This document shows, piece by piece, positions 1-8,154 of a stretch of DNA of 64,000 nucleotides. Location of the stretch: positions 38,921-102,920 of the forward strand of contig LADP01000010.1 in NCBI GenBank assembly GCA_000961575.1. Direction: 5' to 3'. A model generated the notes under the pieces. It worked only from the letters and a program-made list of their open reading frames with translations, ran no database searches and was not told the origin of the DNA. The stretch's first letter is position 1. Each line of letters begins with the position of its first letter. This stretch comes from Peptococcaceae bacterium BRH_c8a (GTDB lineage: Bacteria > Bacillota > Desulfotomaculia > Desulfotomaculales > Desulfallaceae). The position numbers and the translations under genes were made by a program.

Positions 1-220
1 GCAGGTCGGATAAATCCTCAGCGATCTTACGCTGTGCCGAAATGGCTTCCTCCGCGAGCTTGCGATACGCCTCGTCCCTGGCGATTTCAGTCATGCTCAC
101 AGTTTTGGCCCGGGCAGTTTTTAATACCTGCGATATCACAACCACGCACACTATAGTAAACAACGTCAGAATAACAAGTACAAATCCCATTCCGGCAAAC
201 TCCATTGGAAAATTATTCAT
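1..220 (-). CDS. Small membrane-anchored protein (partial, runs off left edge)
   Basis: An open frame starts with ATG at 218-220 and stays open to base 1. The visible 73 residues begin MNNFPMEF. One hydrophobic segment (about residues 9-32) is followed by a charged, probably helical stretch rich in Ala, Glu, Lys and Arg. The start codon overlaps the TGA stop of the upstream ArsR-like gene (ATGA), so the two are probably translationally coupled. I do not recognise a family. The likely topology is one N-terminal membrane span with a cytoplasmic coiled coil. The pairing suggests the regulator controls this gene. Confidence 0.6.
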   Translation of the reverse strand, partial: MNNFPMEFAGMGFVLVILTLFTIVCVVVISQVLKTARAKTVSMTEIARDEAYRKLAEEAISAQRKIAEDLSDL

Positions 221-627
221 TTGAGATCCCCCTTTTCTTTGTTAATGTCCGAAGCGGTGCTGCCAGATTTTTTAATAGTGAGCGTTTTTACCGCTTCGGC
301 GATGCTCTCCGGACTTAATTGGAGTGCAAACGGTGTTACTTCGTAATAATTCATTGCTTTGCCATCCTCCGACAATTCTATTTGACTAGCCACCAATCCA
401 GCGTTCTCCAATCGCTTTAAGTGCATGTATAACAATGGACGGCTAATCATAACCTCACGGGCAAGTTGACTTACATGGATACGCTTGCCCGCCAACAAGG
501 CAATAATCCTTAGCCGGTGCGGGTTTGCCAGTGCCTCCAGCACCTTGATTAAATCATCTCCGCAAGGTGACCCTGGTGTTAATTCATTATGATCATTTAT
601 TTTTTGCTTCCTCCTTTCGATCAGCAA
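217..627 (-). CDS. ArsR-like winged-helix transcriptional regulator
   Basis: The 136-residue product carries a helix-turn-helix over roughly residues 25-95: LEALANPHRLRIIALL, then a recognition-helix region around VSQLAREVMISRPLLYMHLKRLENAGLV, followed by a beta wing. No metal-binding CxC motif is seen, so it is not an obvious metal sensor. It is the first gene of a two-gene minus-strand unit with the downstream membrane protein, whose ATG overlaps its stop. A 14-bp inverted repeat at 666-699 lies just upstream and is a good candidate autoregulatory operator. The ligand is unknown. Confidence 0.8.
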   Translation of the reverse strand: MLIERRKQKINDHNELTPGSPCGDDLIKVLEALANPHRLRIIALLAGKRIHVSQLAREVMISRPLLYMHLKRLENAGLVASQIELSEDGKAMNYYEVTPFALQLSPESIAEAVKTLTIKKSGSTASDINKEKGDLK

Positions 628-665
628 ACGTCACAACCCAAAAAAACGCTTAAGCAAAAATATGT

Positions 666-699
666 CTTACACATGTAATAAATATATTACAGGTGTAAG
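666..699. promoter_or_regulatory. Inverted repeat, probable operator of the ArsR-like regulator
   Basis: CTTACACATGTAAT at 666-679 and ATTACAGGTGTAAG at 686-699 form a 14-bp inverted repeat with one mismatch and a 6-bp AT-rich spacer. It lies 39-72 bp upstream of the ArsR-like start, the usual place for a dimeric winged-helix operator. The function is inferred from position and symmetry. Confidence 0.6.
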
Positions 700-725
700 A
701 TGATGTCAATACCATCTACAACCCA

Positions 726-756
726 TTGACATTTACGTTACGTTAAGGTGTATAGT
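726..756 (+). promoter_or_regulatory. MerR-type promoter with 19-bp spacer
   Basis: TTGACA (726-731) and TATAGT (751-756) are separated by 19 bp. This overlong spacing is characteristic of promoters activated by MerR regulators through DNA untwisting. The spacer holds the dyad-like TTACGTTACGTTAAGG. The promoter lies directly upstream of the MerR/TipA gene, indicating autoregulation. Confidence 0.65.
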
Positions 757-778
757 TGTTTTATCGGAGGGTGAGGAC

Positions 779-1567
779 GTGGAATATACAGTGCAAAAAT
801 TAGGGTTGCTGGCCGGCATTAGCACCAGAACACTACGATATTACGATGAGATTGGGATTCTTAAACCGGCCAGAATTAATTCGTCGGGGTATCGTATATA
901 CGGCCGAGCTGAGGTAGACACGTTGCAGCAAATTCTCTTTTATAGAGAACTTGGCGTGAGTTTGGAAAATATAAAAGAGATAATAACAGCACCGAATTTT
1001 GATGGTTCAAAGGCGCTAAGAGAGCATCGTCAGAAGCTTGTTGATAAAAGAAAGCAATTGGATTTATTAATAACCAATGTGGATAAGACCATAAACTTAA
1101 TAGAAGGGAAGATTACTATGACTGATAAAGAGAAATTTGCAGGCTTCAAACAAAAAATGATTGCTGACAATGAGAAGAAGTATGGTCAAGAAATCCGAGC
1201 TAAGTATGGTGATGACCGGGTCGATCAATCAAATAAGAAAATTAAAGACATGACCGAGGAGCAATATGCGCAGGTGGAAAATCTGGGTGCCAGCGTAATT
1301 GACATGCTAAAAGCGGCCTTGGCCACAGGCGACCCGGCAGGTGATTTGGCCCAAAAAACTGCGGATTTACATCGCCAGTGGTTAAGCTTTTATTGGGCTA
1401 GCTACAGCAAAGAAGCACATGCCGGTATTGCCCAGATGTATGTGGATGACGAGAGGTTTACTGCCTACTATGATAAGGAACAACCCGGTGCGGCAGCGTT
1501 CTTAAGAGATGCAATTTTGATATACACTGGCATGGACGGTTTGTCTGTGGAAAACAAATCCACTTAA
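779..1567 (+). CDS. MerR-family regulator with C-terminal TipAS-like drug-sensing domain
   Basis: The 262-residue protein starts with GTG at 779, just after a GGAGGG site. Residues 1-70 are a MerR winged helix (motif ISTRTLRYYDEIGILKPAR, then SGYRIYG). A dimerisation coiled coil follows at about 75-115, and residues 125-255 resemble the TipAS antibiotic-recognition domain (for example YWASYSKEAHAGIAQMYVDDERF). The Mta/SkgA/TipA class activates multidrug efflux or stress genes when bound to ligands such as thiopeptides. Its own promoter has the classical 19-bp MerR spacing. The regulated target is not evident, although the membrane-protein gene downstream is a candidate. Confidence 0.88.
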   Translation: MEYTVQKLGLLAGISTRTLRYYDEIGILKPARINSSGYRIYGRAEVDTLQQILFYRELGVSLENIKEIITAPNFDGSKALREHRQKLVDKRKQLDLLITNVDKTINLIEGKITMTDKEKFAGFKQKMIADNEKKYGQEIRAKYGDDRVDQSNKKIKDMTEEQYAQVENLGASVIDMLKAALATGDPAGDLAQKTADLHRQWLSFYWASYSKEAHAGIAQMYVDDERFTAYYDKEQPGAAAFLRDAILIYTGMDGLSVENKST

Positions 1568-1657
1568 AATTATTCTTAACAGCTAATGGCTAAATAGTGT
1601 ATTATAGGTTAAGGGGATGGGCTGTGACAAAATATATGGCTAAGATGGAGATGAAAA

Positions 1658-2125
1658 ATGGTTTTTTCGTTCCTTAGTATCGGGGTGTTACTGGTTGTTG
1701 TTGTGCTTTTTGTGCTCATAGGTACAGGCCTTAAAGCTCAAACGGAAGATGGAGGAAAAGATATGATTAAAAATGTTTATATTTATTTAGTGCTATTTGC
1801 TACGTTGATGATGACCATCGGTGGAACCGTAGCTGCTTTTATGGCCGTTGCCGATATCGTCGCACCTGTTCCTTACCATCAATCCTTTGAGGATTTTAAA
1901 CGTTTTGACATGAAGGAACCTCGCATTGGTACCGATACAACTGACCAGGAAAATAATCTGTCGGAAGAAGAGTTAAGACAACAGTATGATGCGATGGTAT
2001 TAATGGAAAGTGAAAGGCAATTAAATAGAGCCAAAAATTCCCTGATCAAAAGTTTTGGCTGGATTGTAATTCCCTTGCCGGTTTTTATATACTTTCAACG
2101 TCGTTTAGGTAATAAAGAAACCTAA
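1658..2125 (+). CDS. Hypothetical membrane protein with three predicted spans
   Basis: The 155-residue frame has three hydrophobic segments: about residues 3-25, 40-65 and 131-147. Between the last two lies an acidic loop with a predicted helix (NNLSEEELRQQY). Two starts are possible. ATG 1658 follows GATGGAG. ATG 1763 follows a stronger GGAGG with 7-nt spacing and would remove the first membrane segment (120 aa). I keep the long form because the extra residues form a coherent membrane span. No family is recognised. The stop codon lies inside the first unit of the tandem repeat that follows. Confidence 0.6.
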   Translation: MVFSFLSIGVLLVVVVLFVLIGTGLKAQTEDGGKDMIKNVYIYLVLFATLMMTIGGTVAAFMAVADIVAPVPYHQSFEDFKRFDMKEPRIGTDTTDQENNLSEEELRQQYDAMVLMESERQLNRAKNSLIKSFGWIVIPLPVFIYFQRRLGNKET

Positions 2126-2195
2126 AATCAACAAACCTAAAATCAACAAACCTAAAATCAACAAACCTAAAATCAACAAACCTAAAATCAACAAA
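2121..2195. repeat. Five perfect 15-bp tandem repeats
   Basis: The unit CCTAAAATCAACAAA occurs five times without any mismatch at 2121, 2136, 2151, 2166 and 2181. The first copy contains the stop codon of the upstream membrane-protein gene, and a terminator hairpin follows 10 bp after the array. Perfect identity suggests recent slippage expansion. It is too short and lacks the spacers expected of CRISPR. Confidence 0.9.
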
Positions 2196-2205
2196 CCCTA
2201 CCATA

Positions 2206-2240
2206 AAGTAGGTTGCAAACTTATGCAACCTGCTTTTTTA
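2206..2240 (+). terminator. Rho-independent terminator
   Basis: A 12-bp stem (AAGTAGGTTGCA at 2206-2217 with TGCAACCTGCTT at 2224-2235, one G-T pair) and a 6-nt loop run into a T tract. It terminates the membrane-protein transcript. Confidence 0.85.
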
Positions 2241-2485
2241 TATTTACCCGGTGTAATTTTAGCTATTGGGCTTATACCAATTATTAAGTCACACTATTAA
2301 TACCTGCCCGGGCAGGCGTTGGCACGGGGCAAAGGATGTATAAGCATTTTAACGGGTGTGCCAGGCTGTAGTGTTTTTTAAAATTCCGTTGGCCCCTCTT
2401 TTTTTTCACTTCGCATCACTTTCATTGTCTTTTTACAGGTAGCTAACTTAACATATAATAAAAGAAAAAAGGAGGTTGAACCCGA

Positions 2486-3001
2486 TTGATAGATACCAGA
2501 AAAGTCATTGAGTCCATTGCGGAGATGGTGATTAACGTTTCAGCCAGTTTTCGTACGCATAATAGTGAGCTGGTCGCCAAAATCAAGCGGGACAGCCTGT
2601 TGCTGGAACAGAAAATTAAAGAAAGCCGGGATGATCAGTATGCCGACTACATTGAAAATGCCAGACAGGACCTGGATAAGCTGGCGACAGCTGTGGAACA
2701 CAAAGTGACCGGCGGTATAATCTTCAGTGAAACTGCAGTCAGGGAACTGGATACCCTATTTAGCGGGCTAATTGAATACACTGTACATGTACATGACCAC
2801 CAGTTAACCGGAAATATTGTTCTAGAACAGCATATTAAAACTGAAGCTGAAAAGTATGCCCGGTATGCCAGAGATGCTGCCACCAAGCACGAAGAAAGGT
2901 TAATTCAGGGTATCTGCCAGTCCAAGTCTTCAACTGTTTACCTGGATATGCTTAACGGTATCAGCGGCATATTTCACAACCTATCCCGCATTACCGGGTA
3001 G
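2486..3001 (+). CDS. PhoU-like helical protein
   Basis: This 171-residue, almost entirely alpha-helical protein starts at TTG 2486, 10 nt after a GGAGG. Its C-terminal part (HEERLIQGICQSKSSTVYLDML, then GISGIFHNLSRI) resembles the PhoU-like cytoplasmic domain of Na+/phosphate cotransporters, but no membrane segments are present. PhoU-type domains bind metals and act in phosphate signalling. No transporter is adjacent, so the partner is unknown. The gene is monocistronic and ends at a 14-bp stem hairpin. Family assignment is moderate because sequence similarity is only motif-level. Confidence 0.55.
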   Translation: MIDTRKVIESIAEMVINVSASFRTHNSELVAKIKRDSLLLEQKIKESRDDQYADYIENARQDLDKLATAVEHKVTGGIIFSETAVRELDTLFSGLIEYTVHVHDHQLTGNIVLEQHIKTEAEKYARYARDAATKHEERLIQGICQSKSSTVYLDMLNGISGIFHNLSRITG

Positions 3002-3010
3002 ACCGTTAAA

Positions 3011-3043
3011 AAGTAGGGGCACCCGCGAGGGGTGCCCCTACTT
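3011..3043. terminator. Bidirectional hairpin, member of a dispersed palindrome family
   Basis: AAGTAGGGGCACCC (3011-3024) and GGGTGCCCCTACTT (3030-3043) form a perfect 14-bp stem between two convergent genes, overlapping the stop codon of the HlyD-like gene. The same GTAGGGGCACCC palindrome recurs at 38054-38084, and half of it near 45632. It is therefore a repeated genomic element as well as a plausible terminator. Confidence 0.7.
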
Positions 3044-4207
3044 GATCCGGGTGTTGTCCTTTAGGTCCAAATTGCCATCCCGGATAATTACCTCACCTGC
3101 TGCCAAGCCCTCTGTTATTTCAATATTCTCCCTGTCTCCGATACCTGTTTGTACCGGTCTGCGTTCAACGCGGTTATCGGTCACCACCATTACTTCCTTG
3201 CCGCCATCTTTTAAGGTGCGCACGGCTTCCCGGGGGATAACCAGTACATCCTGCGCGCTTTTTGTTTCAATGGCCAACTTAACTTCATATCCGGGTTTTA
3301 GGTTGGCCTGGTCGGTCAGGGTGATGATTACTGGCACCCGTCTCTGGATCACCCCCAGGGCGGATTGTTTTTCCACGGCCAGGGGATATATCTCTCTGAC
3401 TTCGCCGTACAATACATTGGCGCCAAGCACCGGGGCGGTAATGGTTACCCTCTGGCCCAGCTTTACCTCACCCAGGTCGTCGCTGAGGATATCGGCCTTG
3501 ATTTCAAGTTTATCCTGCACCGCCACACTGGCCAGCAGTGCACCCGGGTTCACCACTTGTTCCTGTTTGGCCGGCAAATTCAGGACAATTCCGTCTACCG
3601 GGCTTTGCAGTGTCAGTTGCTGTTCTTTGCGGTTGAGATTCTGCAACGACCGGTTCATGCCCGCTTCCTGTGCCCGCGCGCTTTCCAGAAGCGATGTTTG
3701 CTCCTGCAGGCTTTGCTCCATGGTTTTTACTCTTAGTTCGGCTTCTTCATATTCCACGGTGGGAATGGCCCCCGCTTCATGCAGTGACCGAAGGCGTTCC
3801 AGGTTTGCCCCGGCCTTTTGCAATTCCAATTCGATACGCTGCACTGCTGCCTGGGATGCGGGGATGGCAGCAGCGGTTTGGGACAATTGAGAGCGGGTGT
3901 CTTCAATTTGGATGGCCAGATCCAGGCTTTCCAGTACCACTAAGGTCTGTCCCGCTTTAACCTGTTGACCGGTGGCAACGGGTACTTGTATAATCCTGGC
4001 GTTTTGGACAGCGTGCAGGTCGTAGTTGGTAGTGGGCTGAATATAACCGGTATCCTCAACGGAACGGATGATATCCCCGGTCTGGGCCTGCACCGTTTCC
4101 GCCGCGGTTCCACCGGTTAAAATTTTGGCCACGGTAACTAACGCTAGTATCACCACGATGCCCACCCACAGAAATATTTTTTTTCTTTTTTTGACAACCG
4201 GCTTCAT
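3038..4207 (-). CDS. HlyD/MacA-type efflux adaptor subunit
   Basis: The 389-residue protein has an N-terminal membrane anchor (about 10-30). A split lipoyl/biotinyl-like domain follows (VQAQTGDIIRSVEDTGYIQP, then TGQQVKAGQTLVVL), with a long coiled-coil hairpin at about 85-195. The second lipoyl half (LQSPVDGIVLNLPAKQEQVVNPG) and beta-barrel plus membrane-proximal domains complete it. This is the architecture of periplasmic adaptor proteins, which in Firmicutes sit on the cell-surface side of ABC exporters. It is the last gene of a minus-strand operon with an FtsX-like permease, an ATPase and a GbsR-type regulator, so it probably completes a MacAB-like exporter. Its substrate is unknown. Confidence 0.9.
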   Translation of the reverse strand: MKPVVKKRKKIFLWVGIVVILALVTVAKILTGGTAAETVQAQTGDIIRSVEDTGYIQPTTNYDLHAVQNARIIQVPVATGQQVKAGQTLVVLESLDLAIQIEDTRSQLSQTAAAIPASQAAVQRIELELQKAGANLERLRSLHEAGAIPTVEYEEAELRVKTMEQSLQEQTSLLESARAQEAGMNRSLQNLNRKEQQLTLQSPVDGIVLNLPAKQEQVVNPGALLASVAVQDKLEIKADILSDDLGEVKLGQRVTITAPVLGANVLYGEVREIYPLAVEKQSALGVIQRRVPVIITLTDQANLKPGYEVKLAIETKSAQDVLVIPREAVRTLKDGGKEVMVVTDNRVERRPVQTGIGDRENIEITEGLAAGEVIIRDGNLDLKDNTRIK

Positions 4208-4309
4208 AATCAGACCTCCTGTTGTTACTATTCATCTCAGTTTACTAACCTACTGCAGAAGCATTGTTGCTGTTTTTAATTCTGAATCCTGACTCCTGAC
4301 TACTCCCCG

Positions 4310-6724
4310 TTAATCTTTATTCTTCAATACTTCCACCAAATTAAGCTGTCTGACACCCCGGACACCCAGCAGGTGGGCCACCAGGATGAAGAAAAAACCA
4401 CCCAGCGCAGCATATATATAAGTGGTCGGGTAGATGGTTACCGGCAGGGTAAACAGGTCGGTGCTCACCGCATTCATGTAGCCCTTAGCCATCAGGTAAC
4501 CGAAGGGCAGGCCCAGGGCCACTCCCAGCACGGACTGCAGCAGATTCTCTTTCAGCAGGATGCCGGAGACCTCTTTTACCGAAAAGCCCAGCACCCGCAG
4601 CGAGGCCAATTCGCGCTGCCTTTCCGAGAAACTAATCACCGCAGAGTTGTACACGATGGCAAAGCCCAGCAGCAGGGCGAAGAAGACCAAAATTGAAATT
4701 GAGTAGATCATGGCGTCCATGTTTTGATTAAAATTGTCCAGGTCTTTTTGGCGGCTGGAAATGGATGACACGCCGGTCATCTCCTCCAAATCCTCTTCTA
4801 TCTGGGCGGCAAAGGCCGGATCCACCTTCAACATCACACCGGAGGCCAACTGCCTTTCCTGCAGCATGCGGTTGGCTTGTTCCAGGGAAACGAAGGATCC
4901 TCCACCCACCAATTGCATGTTGATGCCTACAATTTTAACCGGGCTATGTCTGGCCGGGCCGATGCCCAGCAAGGTTTCCACTTCTACCATATCCCCGACT
5001 TTAGCCCCCAGTTTGTTAGCTGTCCGCTGGTTGATCAGTAGGCCTTCTTCGGGCACTTGGGCGGGCTGCTGCCGGTGGTCAAACAGCCTTTTCAAGGTGG
5101 CTTGCGGGCTCATGCCGGTAATGGCATCATCTTCGCTGTGGCCGTTAAACTTAATTTTAGCCGGTATTTCCATTAATGGTTCCGATTTCTGGATCCCTTC
5201 CAAACGGGTGATGTTTAAGATTGCATTTTCCTTCACCGGTGCGGCAAACCGGACCAGGTAATCATAACGCTGATTCTGGTGAAAATGAGATTCCACCATA
5301 TAGTCGACGGCGTCAATGGTAAACAGGGACACCACCAGCATGCCCACGGCAAAAACAACACCCACTATGGTGATGGCGAAACGGCCGCGGTTACGGGATG
5401 CGGATCTGATGCTCATCTTCCAGGCGGTATCCAGCCGGTGCCATAGCCAGGACAAATTCTCGACCAGAGTTTTGCCACCACCCTTGGGCGGCTCGGGGCG
5501 CATGGCTTCCGCGGGGCTAATAGCGGTAATACTGCGGCAGGCGGTCAAGCCGGCCAGAATACTCACGCCCAGGCTGAGCAAGAAACCGTATAGGATGGCC
5601 TGGTTGTTCACAGCGCCAATGGTAGCCGGCAGGTTGAAATACATGGCATAAGCTTGGGACATTATCGCAGCCAGGGCCAGACCCAGCAGCGTGCCCAGCC
5701 CGGCGCCGCATAAAGCTACCAGTACGGAATAACTGGTATAATGCAGTATTACTTGCCGGCTATTGTAACCGATGGCTTTCATAACCCCGATTTGCAGGCG
5801 CTGGGCGCGGACCATGCGACGCAGGATGACAAACTGGATGGCGGCGGCAATACCCAAGAAAATGGCGGGCATAAAACGGGCCGCAGCTCTTAGGCCGTCC
5901 AGCTCTCCCTCCAGCATGGCGTTACTGAGCTGTTGTTTGCGCGGGTAAGCGGCCAGGTTACCGTAGGGCTCCAGGATGCTTTTAACCTGCTGAGCCACCT
6001 TTTCTTCATCGGTGCCCGGTGCCAGGGTAACCAGTACCTGGTTCACCTGGCCTGACAAATTCAATAGCTGCTGGGCCCTTTCCCGGGACACGGTGATAAT
6101 GCCGAAGGACGTGGGGTCGGGCAATAGGGTGGCAGCGTCCTTCATCAGGTAAATAAATTCCGGCCCGGTAGCAGTGCCCACCATGGTTAGGGGTATTGTC
6201 TTGCCCTCGGCAACGATGGTCACGATGTCGTTAAAGTCCAGGTCGTTGGCTGCGGCATACTGAGGGTCGACCAGGATTTCAATGTCCCCGGTTCGGGTGT
6301 GTTGTTCCCCGGGCCGGGCAGCCGCACCCTCGGCGGCAAAAAAACGACCGGTGAGCAGTTGCAGGCTATTAATTTCTTGTTCCATGGGCAAAGTATAGCT
6401 GGTTAAACGGGCGGTGGCCCGTTTATTATGTTCGTTTACCAGGGTTACATCCTTTTGGATGCGCCCGGTGACCCCGGTGACTCCGGGGATGGCCTCAATC
6501 TGTTTAGTCACCTGTTGCGGGGCTTTAACCACGTGGAAGTAATAGTCTGCAAAATTATGTTCCCGGTAAAACTGATCCTTTGATTCGTTCAAGTTAAAAT
6601 ACGCGGTGGTCATACCGATGTAAACGGCGATGCCCATCGTAACCACCGCCGCCACGGCTATAAACTGCCCCTTGGTTTTGCCGATGGTGCGCCATAATTT
6701 TTTGTATAGGGCCCCCATTACCAC
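4310..6724 (-). CDS. ABC exporter permease, duplicated FtsX-type domains
   Basis: This 804-residue permease has one N-terminal membrane span (about 17-37), then a large extracytoplasmic domain (about 40-270). A first FtsX core of three spans follows (about 285-400), then a further span near 450, a second extracytoplasmic domain, and a second FtsX core with three spans (about 670-795). FtsX/MacB-like permeases use ATP hydrolysis for mechanotransmission rather than passing substrate through the membrane. The frame overlaps the ATPase gene by 7 bp, which indicates tight co-expression. Together with the adaptor downstream it makes a tripartite-like exporter adapted to a monoderm. Confidence 0.9.
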   Translation of the reverse strand: MVMGALYKKLWRTIGKTKGQFIAVAAVVTMGIAVYIGMTTAYFNLNESKDQFYREHNFADYYFHVVKAPQQVTKQIEAIPGVTGVTGRIQKDVTLVNEHNKRATARLTSYTLPMEQEINSLQLLTGRFFAAEGAAARPGEQHTRTGDIEILVDPQYAAANDLDFNDIVTIVAEGKTIPLTMVGTATGPEFIYLMKDAATLLPDPTSFGIITVSRERAQQLLNLSGQVNQVLVTLAPGTDEEKVAQQVKSILEPYGNLAAYPRKQQLSNAMLEGELDGLRAAARFMPAIFLGIAAAIQFVILRRMVRAQRLQIGVMKAIGYNSRQVILHYTSYSVLVALCGAGLGTLLGLALAAIMSQAYAMYFNLPATIGAVNNQAILYGFLLSLGVSILAGLTACRSITAISPAEAMRPEPPKGGGKTLVENLSWLWHRLDTAWKMSIRSASRNRGRFAITIVGVVFAVGMLVVSLFTIDAVDYMVESHFHQNQRYDYLVRFAAPVKENAILNITRLEGIQKSEPLMEIPAKIKFNGHSEDDAITGMSPQATLKRLFDHRQQPAQVPEEGLLINQRTANKLGAKVGDMVEVETLLGIGPARHSPVKIVGINMQLVGGGSFVSLEQANRMLQERQLASGVMLKVDPAFAAQIEEDLEEMTGVSSISSRQKDLDNFNQNMDAMIYSISILVFFALLLGFAIVYNSAVISFSERQRELASLRVLGFSVKEVSGILLKENLLQSVLGVALGLPFGYLMAKGYMNAVSTDLFTLPVTIYPTTYIYAALGGFFFILVAHLLGVRGVRQLNLVEVLKNKD

Positions 6725-7428
6725 TCAATCCTTTCTGGTGGCAGGGGGGAAGCATTCTCCCGGATTTCGGCTATCAATCCGTCTCGCATCCTAATCACCC
6801 GGTGGGCCATGTCTCCAATGGGGGTATTGTGGGTGACGATGACTACGGTGCTGCCCCTGGCCCGATTGATTTTGACCAAAAGAGCCAGGATTAGTATCCC
6901 GGTCTGGTAATCCAGGGCACCGGTAGGCTCGTCACAGAGCAGCAGACGGGGATTTTTAACTGCCGCCCGGGCGATGGATACCCGTTGCTGTTCTCCGCCG
7001 CTCATCTGGGAGGGAAAATGGTCCATCCGGTCGGCCAGACCCACGTCGCTTAATACTTCGGTTACTGACAGCGGTTCGTCCACCAGGTCGGCGGCCAGTT
7101 CCACGTTCTCTCGGGCGGTCAGGTCGGGGATCAGGTTGTAAAACTGAAAGACAAAGCCGATTTCATTTCTTCGGTAACGGGTTAACTGGTTGTCATTGGC
7201 CAGCCCGAGATTATCATTGTCGAAAAACACATCGCCTGCGGTGGGTAGATCCATGCCCCCCATGATATTAAGCAGGGTGCTTTTCCCGGACCCGCTGGGG
7301 CCCAGGATAACCACTATTTCACCCTGGTAGATGTCCAGGGAGGTTTCTCCCAGGGCATTTACCGTTACTTCGCCCATGTGATAAGTTCTGGTTACGCCGT
7401 TTAAACGCATTAGTATATTGTTGGTCAT
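6718..7428 (-). CDS. ABC transporter ATP-binding protein, LolD/MacB type
   Basis: The 236-residue ATPase shows a complete nucleotide-binding domain: Walker A GPSGSGKS (about 43-50), Q-loop in VFQFYNL, signature [14 protein letters not shown], Walker [13 protein letters not shown] and H-loop VTHN. The signature and the PTGALD sequence are typical of the LolD/MacB/SalX group that energises FtsX-like permeases. It overlaps the permease gene downstream and follows the regulator by 13 bp, so all four genes form one transcription unit. Confidence 0.93.
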   Translation of the reverse strand: MTNNILMRLNGVTRTYHMGEVTVNALGETSLDIYQGEIVVILGPSGSGKSTLLNIMGGMDLPTAGDVFFDNDNLGLANDNQLTRYRRNEIGFVFQFYNLIPDLTARENVELAADLVDEPLSVTEVLSDVGLADRMDHFPSQMSGGEQQRVSIARAAVKNPRLLLCDEPTGALDYQTGILILALLVKINRARGSTVVIVTHNTPIGDMAHRVIRMRDGLIAEIRENASPLPPERIEW

Positions 7429-7441
7429 ATCCGCACGCCTT

Positions 7442-7924
7442 TCAAGGTTTTTCCGAGACTTGGCCTATTTCGCCCTTTGTCCAGCGCTCATATTGGACCG
7501 TTATATCCGACAAATACCAGTTTATAAAACTAAAATAGTCTTTCAGCATCGTCAGGTTTTCCCTGGATTCCCGGTTTTGGGCTGGCACAGTACTAAGCCC
7601 CTGGTCAATTACTTGCGCCCACAACTGCATCGCGCCGGCTTTTTCGAGCGAGGCCTTAATCCAGGACTGGGTATTGGCCCGGTAACGGGCTTTGCGTTCT
7701 CCCGGGATACTCAGCTTTTCAAATATACGCATCAGCAGTCCCTGGCGAATGGTAAGGGATGCCGTAGCCTTGCTAAACATTAAATCGGTGGCTATCTCGT
7801 CCAGGGTCCTGGGTCGATCAGCCAGCAGCAGGTAGCCAAAGATGCGGCCCAGAGTCTTGGATGCACCGGCATTCTCCATTAATAGCCCCAGTTCCTCCAC
7901 AAATTGAAGTTCTTGTTCGTTGAT
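7442..7924 (-). CDS. GbsR/MarR-type transcriptional regulator
   Basis: The product matches the GbsR family: an N-terminal helix FVEELGLLMENAGASKTLGR, then a winged helix (LDEIATDLMFSKATASLTIRQGL). It is the first gene of the exporter operon and sits on its own promoter/operator. The start is unusual. The only ATG (7948) and TTG (7975) upstream lie inside the -10 and -35 boxes of a strong promoter, so they cannot be in the mRNA. A strong AAGGAGG (7934-7940) precedes in-frame ATC at 7922-7924 by 9 nt, giving the N-terminus expected for the family. I therefore propose AUC initiation. If annotated from 7948 the protein would be 8 residues longer. Confidence 0.8.
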   Translation of the reverse strand: MNEQELQFVEELGLLMENAGASKTLGRIFGYLLLADRPRTLDEIATDLMFSKATASLTIRQGLLMRIFEKLSIPGERKARYRANTQSWIKASLEKAGAMQLWAQVIDQGLSTVPAQNRESRENLTMLKDYFSFINWYLSDITVQYERWTKGEIGQVSEKP

Positions 7925-7946
7925 GCTGCACCACCTCCTTAAAAGC

Positions 7947-7991
7947 ATTATAGTTTTTAGTTTGTTTAATTGCAACTAAACAAACTAAAAA
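7947..7991 (-). promoter_or_regulatory. Promoter embedded in a 15-bp inverted-repeat operator
   Basis: On the minus strand TTGCAA (7975-7970) and TATAAT (7952-7947) are separated by 17 bp, a near-consensus SigA promoter. It is overlapped by a perfect 15-bp inverted repeat (7954-7968 and 7977-7991, 8-bp spacer). A dimeric regulator bound there would block RNA polymerase. The natural candidate is the GbsR-like protein encoded immediately downstream, giving negative autoregulation of the exporter operon. Confidence 0.75.
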
Positions 7992-8154
7992 TACAGCAAA
8001 AAAAAGCCCCTGTTGCAGTAGGGGTATAATTAGGAAAGGATAAGACAATAATTTATTTTCCCATTTTTTACATCCACATTAGTAGTTCTCCTATTTTATG
8101 ATATCATATAAAAACTAGTTAAATATAAATACATTTTGCCAGGAGATGGTGAAC

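Noticed and set aside
2121..2195. Possible CRISPR array
   Set aside because: The 15-bp units are directly contiguous with no spacers and no cas genes are near.
2303..2316. CCTGCCCGGGCAGG perfect palindrome in an intergenic region
   Set aside because: It is short and isolated, with no neighbouring gene arrangement to support an operator; noted only.
3042..3890. 282-aa plus-strand ORF opposite the HlyD-like gene
   Set aside because: It is a shadow of a clear HlyD-family protein, with no ribosome site and a Ser/Arg-rich nonsense composition.
7818..8048. 76-aa ORF using the GTG right after AAGGAGG upstream of the efflux operon
   Set aside because: The ribosome site could serve this frame, but the peptide is unlike any family, overlaps the GbsR-like gene out of frame, and its own start lies upstream of the promoter.
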